Part shown: piece by piece, positions 56,895 through 64,000 of the stretch
How the letters are laid out: every line of letters starts with the position of its first letter
How positions within the stretch are numbered: position 1 is the first letter of the stretch
Assembly: GCA_031772625.1 (NCBI GenBank)
Contig: CM062812.1
Span: 730,334,300 to 730,398,299 of the forward strand
Length of the DNA stretch: 64,000 bases
Origin: Pinus tabuliformis
Taxonomy: Eukaryota; Streptophyta; Pinopsida; Pinales; Pinaceae
Reading direction: 5' to 3'
Position numbers and translations under genes: made by a program
Notes under the pieces: model-generated
What the model saw: only the letters and a program-made list of their open reading frames with translations
What the model was told of the DNA's origin: nothing
Database searches by the model: none

Positions 56895-56970
56895 GATCAA
56901 CCTCGCGGTCTATTAGCTGAGCCTAATCCCAAGGTCAACCTCGCGGTCTATTAGCTGAGCCTAATCCCAA
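56895..56970 (+). repeat. Perfect 38-bp tandem duplication, GC-rich
   Basis: The phrase TCAACCTCGCGGTCTATTAG, continuing CTGAGCCTAATCCCAA, occurs twice in a row with period 38. It stands out from its surroundings, which are about 75 percent AT. Confidence 0.9.
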
Positions 56971-57424
56971 GGGCGTCCGGATACTTTAACAATGGGGATT
57001 CAACTGATTAAGCTAACCTTTGGAACTATTTATTACAATTTTTTATACATTAAAAAAATATAATATAAATTTTAATATTATAAAATTATTTTAAATATTT
57101 TAAATGTGAAGTTTATGTGACATACTAATATATTATATTATTAATATTTTTAATAGTCACAAGATTTCGTATATTAACCCTATTTGATTGAGCAGATTTT
57201 TTACATGATTTTCCCTCCTTTAGATAATTATACTTTTTTCGTACACAAACAATTATTGATAAATTAAAAAATGTTAGAAATTCAATTATATATAAAATTA
57301 AAAAAACAATAAATTTACTGATATTTTTTTAATATTATATATATATAGACATATAAAATGATATACACATTCCACATAAAACCAATAAACCAAAAGCAAC
57401 TTTGGAATGAAAAATTTAAACTCG

Positions 57425-57655
57425 ATTCTATATCCTCTATGTTTAGATATGTTTCCCGGAATGAGACCTTGATAATTTATATATGTTTCCATTTATTGCA
57501 GCCTGTCTACTTTTCTTCGGAATAAAGACCTTTATGTAGAATTTCTTTTAAATATGTTTTCATGAATGAGACTTTGGTAATTATCTATGTTTCCAAGTAG
57601 GCCGTCTATTTTTCTTCGGAATAAAACCCTTCACCCTTTTCTGTGTAGAATTTCA
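57425..57655 (+). repeat. Diverged tandem duplication of about 115 bp
   Basis: Both halves share ATATGTTT(C/T)C..GAATGAGAC(C/T)TTG, TATGTTTCCA, GTCTA(C/T)TTTTCTTCGGAATAAA and TGTAGAATTTC. Confidence 0.85.
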
Positions 57656-58151
57656 AAAAAAATCAATTTTAAAGTATTTTGAGTATAATATATAATTATT
57701 TGTAAAAGAATCTGCACATAATGGGTTAGTCTCAATATTTTATAATTATTAATTTTTTTTAAATTATTATTATTTTTAAATTAGTACATATATATAATTG
57801 TGAATATAAATGTATAATTGTGAATATAAATGTGTAAAAGTTAATTGGAAATAATATTTTTATTTTTTATTTATAAAAATGATTTTAAAGGTTATTTTGA
57901 TGTCAAACTTTTTAATGTAATTTCCAATTTCTTTATTAATATCTTAATAATAGAGAAATTTAAATAATGTAAAATTCACAACTTCAAGTTAAATTTGCTT
58001 AAAAATGTGATAGTACTTTCGAAGTAACTGTTACCGTGGATAAAATAGAAGTAGCATAATGTAATATCTTATCGTTACTTGGCATCGTTAAAAAGTAATA
58101 ATATTATATGTGAAATGCGTTGGCAATTTATATGTTGCAATTTACTATTAT

Positions 58152-58360
58152 TTTCCAAAAGATTATTATTTACCATGATCACCTAAGGTAACCATACGCT
58201 TTCGTTTCTTTATTTTCCTGGGAAGAACCAAAGGTGGGGGATTTTTTTGATGTTAATATTATTTTTCAAAAGATTATTATTTACCATAATCACCTAAGGT
58301 AACCATATGCTTCGGTTTCTTTATTTTGTGGGGGAGAACCAAAGGTGGGGTTTCTTTAAT
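58152..58360 (+). repeat. Tandem duplication of about 106 bp
   Basis: Both copies carry CAAAAGATTATTATTTACCAT, ATCACCTAAGGTAACCATA and GAACCAAAGGTGGGG. The centre CACCTAAGGTAACC is partly palindromic. Confidence 0.88.
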
Positions 58361-58511
58361 GAGTGTTCTATATTTTTTTGGTTAAGAAACCAAAATATAT
58401 TTAGAAACTGAGCACTTTTCATGAGTAAGTTGTACATGGAGATTATGTGATGGAGAATGGTTTACTTGATCATTATTCATCACAAATATATAAGTTTACA
58501 TAACAATAGGG

Positions 58512-59240
58512 TGTTAGAACTAACACCTAGAAAGTAGGAACTAATTGCTAAACTAAGACACACACACAACTAATGAAGAGACTCTCTCCAATAATAAAAA
58601 TTTCTCCATTAATTTCAGCACTCCTCGTTAATTGAGAAAGGGTTCACTGGTACTCCTAACATCTCCCTAAATAATTCAAACTTGACAAAATGTTTGATGC
58701 ATTATCACAACTATTACAATACTCAATATAAATTTCTTTTGACTGAACCTTCTCTCTAACAAAGTGAAACAACATATCAATATGCTTTGTGTTTTTGTGA
58801 AACACATGATCGTTTCCAAGCTTGATTGAGCTCTAGTTGTCACATTTGATAATTTTTGCATCATTTTGTTCTTCTCTGACATCTTGGAGAAGTCTCTTCA
58901 ACCAAACTACCTAACACTTTGCTACACACCTTGCTTGATACTCTGCTTCTATTGAAGATGAGGATACATAATTTTTCTTCTTGTTGCTCCTTGCAATGAC
59001 CATGGACCCAATGTTGAATGCATAACATGTTATGGATGTTCTGTCATCCATGTTTTCGACCCAATTTGAATCTTAAAAACCTGTCACAAGAATGAGTATA
59101 TTTAATGCCAATGTCTAAAGTTCCTTGAAGATACCTTAAGACACCTTTCAATGCCCCAATGATTCTCAAGAGGCTTTGACATGAATTGGCTTAATACACT
59201 GTTATAGACATATTTGGGCACTGAAACCCCAATCATATAT
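58512..59240 (-). mobile_element. Copia fragment G: RNase H end and 3' LTR
   Basis: On the minus strand the RT/RNase H end is readable: SVLSQFMSKPLENHWG-like and LRYLQGT, the GSMVIA-like middle, then FHKNTKHIDMLFHFVREKV. A purine tract (TTAGGGAGA) then leads to an LTR-like segment of 150 bp (58512-58661) with TGTTAG/CTAACA ends. The 5' remainder is cut off at about 59240, where gypsy E begins. It is a fossil with several breaks. Confidence 0.75.
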
Positions 59241-60224
59241 GTCGATAAACCAAGGGCTCTTTAACCCCTAAAAGTGTTGTTTCATACCCTAAAAGATCAT
59301 GGTGAACTGATTACATCATTTCCCAGAAGTTCCACCTGAAAAACCACTCAGAACTGGCCAAAATTAGACCATACTAACTGCTCCTTGGTCAAGGTGTGAT
59401 GCATACTAACTCCTACACTAGCCAGGTGTGATGCATACTGAAGAGGCCTTCTGTGGGGTGCGACAAGCGAGAATGGACAAATGTCTAAGGCAGTTTGCTA
59501 AGTGGATGCTCATGGAATCTTCTAGAAACTTCCTCTATGACACTTGCCTCTTTGAATTCACCCAGAGATGAGTAAGAGATCCAAGAAATCTCCAAGTGGA
59601 ATGACACTAATAAAAAACCTAGAGCGGACTCACACCTCTGCAAATATCTATAAATGGATCCCTCATCTGAGAGATCTAGAGGCTGGAATTTTGTAATTTG
59701 TAAAGAAGTGTTGTTAGTTTCTCTTTGAGAAGGAGCATTACATTGTTAGGTGATCTTGCTTTTCATGAGGTGAAGAGAGATTTGATGCTGGGAGGATGAT
59801 GTTGGATCAGACAACTGGGTTGTAATCCTCTCTTCTACTATTAATAAAGTTCTTTGATGTTTCGTACATATAATTGTGTATTTGTGAATCTTTTTATTTG
59901 TGAATGTAATTGTAGGGTCAATGTATTTCTGATTCTGCATTGTTTATGATATTATAGTTCGATATGCTTTGATGGTGTTTTGTTACTTTTTCTCTATGGG
60001 TATTCTCAAAAGAAGGACAAGTAGGAGAGGAGTTGCAAGTTCCATCAAGGGAGAGAGAAATCAAGCAAGTTGTCAAGCGGAAGATCTAGGTTGGCACTCT
60101 TTGCTTCTCCCTTATCTATCATACATATAGGAAATCAGAAAGTTCTTTGAGTGTATATTTCTAATATAGCTACCCATCTTAGTGGGACTAGCAGATAAAA
60201 AAGACACTAGTTTTCCCGGAAACA
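59240..60224 (+). repeat. Putative 5' LTR of gypsy E
   Basis: The segment starts TGTCGATAAACC and ends CCCGGAAACA, just before the primer site. It contains a doubled AGGTGTGATGCATACT word (59392 and 59430), TATAAAT and AATAAA in promoter and polyadenylation order. No twin is available to confirm it. Confidence 0.6.
59649..59655 (+). promoter_or_regulatory. TATA box in the gypsy E LTR
   Basis: The sequence is TATAAAT in CTATAAATGGATCC. It lies about 190 bases before AATAAA (59843-59848), a layout suited to U3-R. Confidence 0.5.
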
Positions 60225-60228
60225 AGAT

Positions 60229-60245
60229 GACGACTCCACTGGGGA
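60229..60245 (+). promoter_or_regulatory. Primer binding site of gypsy E (tRNA-Arg)
   Basis: GACGACTCCACTGGGGA is complementary to the 3' end of plant tRNA-Arg apart from one base near the CCA end. Confidence 0.78.
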
Positions 60246-61997
60246 ACGAATAGTTTGTTTGTTTGTTATTTTTGTTTGCTTTATAAACTATAGAAAGAGC
60301 TTGAAGTTAGCCACATAGCCTTCGAACTTCTTTTGCTATGCAATCACAAAGTAAATGAATGCTACTTCAGTCAATCTCTGGGTTGGTTTATGACTAAGCA
60401 TCTAATTTACAAGCATCCTAAATGCCCTAGTGGTAGCTCAATAACCTCCTAAGATCATACCCCTATACTTTTCTTTTACTGTCTATCATAGCTCAGCTTA
60501 AGTCATTGAACTTAGTTGCAAATTTCGAGCAAAAACCTAACTCAGTTTCACTCCCTGGCCCATTGCACTGTCTCTAACTGGCAGCCTATATGCATCGCAC
60601 CTCCCGTGTGTTTCAGGTGAGATGCATCCCCGTTTCCCTGAAGGACAGGTGTAATGACTGAGTGATACTATTTCTCTCTTTGAAATTTGGTTTTTCCTCC
60701 TTGTTTTCAGCTCTATTCAATAGTTTTGTTGCTCATGATCAGTATCTCATTGTTGAAACCTCTTTCCTTTACATTATTTGGCCTCCATTGATTAGGACTG
60801 GTAAATGTTTTATGTATTTGTCCATCATTTACATTGCTTCGTTAAAAGTAGCTTGCATCGAACTATCGTTTTGACGCAAAAGTGTCGTAACTGTCATTTT
60901 GAATCATGAAGAAGAGTGTCGTAAAGTCTCCCTTCTCTAGATAGTTGATTGTAATTTTTCCATTGTATTTGATTTGAATTGTTAATATATAAGGTTTCGA
61001 AAGTAGTTTTCTATTCAAAATTGAAAAGTGTCATTTTAGTCTTCCTTTCATTTTGAAAAGAAATTGTTGAAGTGTCACTTTGAAGAAAATAGTTTAGATG
61101 TGTACTTAGTTTTCCTTTTTGGCATTCTCACATTAAGGAAACGAAAAACAAATACATGCATTTGCATTTGCATTTAGACTCTGTGCAAAAATGATTTAGG
61201 AAAAGTGCATTTAGTGTGTGCTCATTGCTCTGTATTGAAAGAATCATTATCTTCTTTCCTTAGTTGCTAGGATTTTCATTGCTAAAAGAAAATAAACAAC
61301 TGTTTATCATTTTAGATTGCAAATTTAGGAATTTTACATCTACATCACATGGTGAACCTTGAAAGGCAAACTTCTAAGCAAGATCAACTCTAAAATAAAT
61401 CTTAATGAACATAAAAAATCTTTGGAACCTAATGCAACACATCTAGAAGTCTAGGCTAGAGACATATTCCAATGTCGTAAAACCTAGTAACTATCGTTTT
61501 CATTGAAGGTTGGGTGATTCCTCCTCTTTGATATGACAAGTGCTAGTACGGACTTGTGCTCCCCATATCGTCGAGTATATATTGGGAGACCACAATAGGC
61601 TGATATCCTTTATCCATTGGAAGCCGTGTCTGCCGCCCTATCGATCACAATGCACTGAACACAACATTCGGGAAGATTGACTGTCATACATAAGTCCTTG
61701 ATAATTTCTCTTTAATTTACCACCAAGGTGTATATTGCAGTTTTGTGATTGGTTTGGTAATCCATTTGTCTAGATTTCCAGAGTAGTCACTTTCGTTCCT
61801 TTTTGACTCCTTAAAAGAAAAGGTCCTTCTGAGCACTTGTCACTCCAGGCTCATTAAAAATCGAAGGCGACTAGAGTCATCTTTAGCATTTTCTCGACTC
61901 TTAAAAATTGAAAAAGCAAATTTGTGTCGAGGCGTCATTAAAATTTATTTAAGTTGGAATAACATCCCTGTTCCTTCATTGATCTTCGGTTGAGGTA
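60246..61997 (+). other. Leader of gypsy E
   Basis: This 1.7-kb stretch lies between the primer site and the gag-protease frame. I see no convincing domain in it. An upstream gag piece may be hidden in it in decayed form, for instance around 61550-61660, where the composition changes. Confidence 0.45.
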
Positions 61998-63380
61998 ATG
62001 GAGTCCACCAATCAAGGAACCCCTCTTGGGAAGAATCCCAGTCCTTTCTCTTCTTGGGGAGATATCGGTGCTCCATATATTGCTACATTGTCCCTTCTGG
62101 GAATCACAATTGGCCTACCAGTATGGCTATTCTCAACCTCTGTCATTCAAAATACTATGGTTCCTCAGCAATGGAATCAGCAACCAGATGATACTGAAGT
62201 TGTCCCCTCACCTTCTACTTTTCCTGTTTCTCCCTCCCCTTCGTCCTCTTCGCTTGGTGAAACTAGTGATACTAAAAACCAAGTGGATGAGAAGAAGAAG
62301 AAAGGGGAGGTGAAGAAGAAGAAAAAGTTAGCTAAGCAAGGTGGCAACCGTGAATCATCTAGTGAAAATCTGCACACCAAAATTTCCAAGCATAGATCTC
62401 CATGCATAATTTGCAAGGGATACCACCTTCATCGAGATTGTCCTTGCATTCCATGTATCTTGAGAGAATGGTCTCCCTGTTTGCACCATACGGTGTCATC
62501 AACCTCTGGCGACCATGTTGACAGCACACCATCAACTAGTGAAAATGAAATCAATGGACAGAAAGGAAAGGTCAGGTTTCCATGTAGGTTATGTGAAGGT
62601 GATCATGTTCTTTGCTGTTGTCATTTTTTGGATGAAGCCAAAAGTGTCTTGGATAACCATCCTTCTTCATCGCATCGACTCCCACTCGGATATAAGAAAC
62701 TCTTATCAAGTCCATCGCTAGTTGAAAACCCAACTAATGTAACTGAATCATCGGTCGAAGCACCTATTATTGAAAGTAAACCTTCTGAGTCCATATCGGA
62801 CAAAAGTCAACAGGTCGAGATGGCAGTTAACCCAGTCTTGCCTTCAGAAGGTCCACCTTCAGACGATACAATTTCCAAAGAGAATGAGAACAATACTGTC
62901 CAAATTCTTTTTGTTAATACAGAGTCTGATGAACTTGGGGGAAATCCACCTGTTCCTTTACAACAGGAGGAAATTCCCCCAGTTCAAGGAGTTCATCCAG
63001 CCGTTTATCCGGTACCCCCTCCAAGTAGTCTCATCGTTTCCTTCGATTGGAATCAACTAGCGAGATCCCACCTTCCCTCTAATGTACCATTCCAGATCAT
63101 AGTAGAAGTTTACAAAATGATCATGTCTAGCACTATCATAGATGAAGGGGATTCAGTGTATATCCTTTCCTCAACTACCTGGAAAGTGCTTGGTTCACCA
63201 TTACTTTTCCCTGAGACACGAAATTTATCAGGCTTTAACAAAGAAACCAATTGACAATTAGGGATCCTTAATAACTTTGAAAAGGAAAACCATTCACTTG
63301 AACATGATGGTAGTCCAAGGGCCATTAGATTACAATCTACTCCTTGGGCATGATTATGTATATAGCATGGAAGCTATTGT
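61998..63380 (+). CDS. Gypsy E gag-protease reading frame
   Basis: The 418-codon frame (61998-63254) opens MESTNQGTPLGKNPSPFSSW with a short hydrophobic stretch (LSLLGITIGLPVWLF). A Lys-rich part follows, then two zinc-knuckle-like blocks, CIICKGYHLHRDC and CRLCEGDHVLCCC (C-x2-C-x3-H-x4-C). An acidic Ser/Pro linker leads to SSLIVSFDWNQLARSHLPSN and the aspartic protease block STIIDEGDSVYILSSTTWKV. Similarity to the protease end (NLLLG-like and HDYVYSMEAIVF) continues to 63380. It resembles Tat-type plant gypsy Gag-PR. The start codon is inferred. It belongs to a fossil element. Confidence 0.75.
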
Positions 63381-63383
63381 TTT

Positions 63384-64000
63384 TGTTAGAACCTAAATCT
63401 GCCTTAGGTTGAAGGAAGGAAAAAATTAGGGTAACCACAAACCACGCTCAGTCTGGTAGCTAGCCCTACCTGAGCAGGAGAGGGCTCTCTCCGAGTCACG
63501 CTCAGTGAATGGATAAACAATATGGTCTGAGATGACTTACAATGCAATATTTACCTTAGGCTAGTAAGTGAAAAGGGATTTTGAAAACAATTTTATGAAT
63601 GACCGAGCTTCTGGGATGTATATGGGATTGGCGCTCAGCAAAGAACGGAGAATTGAATATGAAGGCACAGATTATTCTGTGAGGCAAGGTAGGCGGAAAG
63701 AGTAGAAATTTCAGTTTAAGGTAACGCAGAATGGAAAGATTGCTGAAGAAAGTGAAAAGGGCATAGTCGTATGAATCCTTTCCAACAGAAGAATAACAAT
63801 GCACATGAAATTTTCCCACAGGCAGAGCAATATAAATTGAATTCTACCTAATCTCACTTAGAAAATTTCACTGAAATGAAACGTGAAATTGAATTATGAA
63901 ACATAACAAGATGCATATGGAACATAAGAACACATTTTCTACACTCACAACCACAAGAATCTCATGAAATAGAGCCGCTGCCTTTCATTAATTCTCTGTC
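63384..64000. mobile_element. Likely edge of another insertion, TGTTAGAACC...
   Basis: The protease-end similarity of gypsy E stops abruptly after EAIVF. The next sequence begins TGTTAGAACCTAAATC, an LTR-like TG start. The remaining 617 bases have no coding similarity and a different, GC-richer composition. This suits the first part of an LTR, but the end and any twin lie outside the window. Confidence 0.45.

Larger units (their letters stand above)
59240..63383 (+). mobile_element. Ty3/gypsy element E, 5' part (tRNA-Arg primer type)
   Basis: The proposed 5' LTR (about 59240-60224) has TATAAAT at 59649 and AATAAA at 59843. The primer site GACGACTCCACTGGGGA (60229-60245) differs by one base from the complement of plant tRNA-Arg (TGGCGACTCCACTGGGGA), which Tat/Ogre-type elements use. 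A 1.7-kb leader and a gag-protease frame (61998-63254) follow. The left boundary is set only by where copia G ends, so it is approximate. The element is interrupted near 63384; its remainder and 3' LTR are outside the window. Confidence 0.75.

Noticed and set aside
62026-62416. Overlapping frames on both strands inside the gypsy E gag-protease region
   Set aside because: The knuckle and protease motifs are only in the 61998-63254 frame. The others are shadows.

Overview
The window is a stretch of intergenic DNA from a large, repeat-packed plant nuclear genome. A gymnosperm (conifer, cycad or Ginkgo type) is my best guess. The reasons are the dense nesting of old Ty1/copia and Ty3/gypsy elements, LTR pairs that differ by about 3 to 19 percent, long AT-rich spacers, and no recognisable host protein gene in 64 kb. 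Nothing bacterial (operons, Shine-Dalgarno sites, CRISPR) is present.

Layout. 1-22395 is a nested stack. A Sirevirus-like copia element (minus strand, 1-6734, cut by the window edge) sits inside the reverse transcriptase of a chromovirus-like gypsy fragment (minus, 6735 to about 8340). That fragment abuts a truncated LTR of a second gypsy element (plus, 8364-22395). This element is itself split by a whole-length copia element (minus, 9387-14463) flanked by a 6-bp duplication AACACC. 22396-28690 is AT-rich spacer holding a complete 327-bp miniature LTR element (TRIM, 24938-25264, duplication TATTG). 28697-31828 is a 3.1-kb minus-strand LTR element with gag-like sequence only (duplication TTATG), and 31877-33902 is a 2-kb solo LTR (duplication ATTAT).

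34080-46000 is an old tandem and palindromic repeat landscape. It holds a comparatively young copia element (35536-40875, duplication AAATA, LTRs about 3 percent apart), a 1.2-kb GA-rich satellite with a longer internal period, a 57-bp minisatellite and a 166-bp long-hairpin element. 46600-54000 carries a 5'-truncated LINE (RNase H end), a tRNA-derived SINE with flanking repeats, and a very old gypsy pol remnant. 54000-58500 is AT-rich with four local tandem duplications. It also holds the item I find most interesting: a retroposed, GC-richer, strongly folded RNA-like sequence (56102-56370) with a poly-A tail and a perfect 16-bp target duplication.

58512-64000 is a copia 3' fragment followed by a gypsy element with a tRNA-Arg-type primer site and a 418-codon gag-protease reading frame. 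That element is interrupted near 63384 by what looks like the edge of yet another insertion.

The genes here do not work together as a pathway. The window records successive retroelement insertions. Boundaries were fixed where possible by TG...CA ends, primer sites, purine tracts and target duplications read directly from the sequence. Family names rest on remembered motif patterns, not on a database search.
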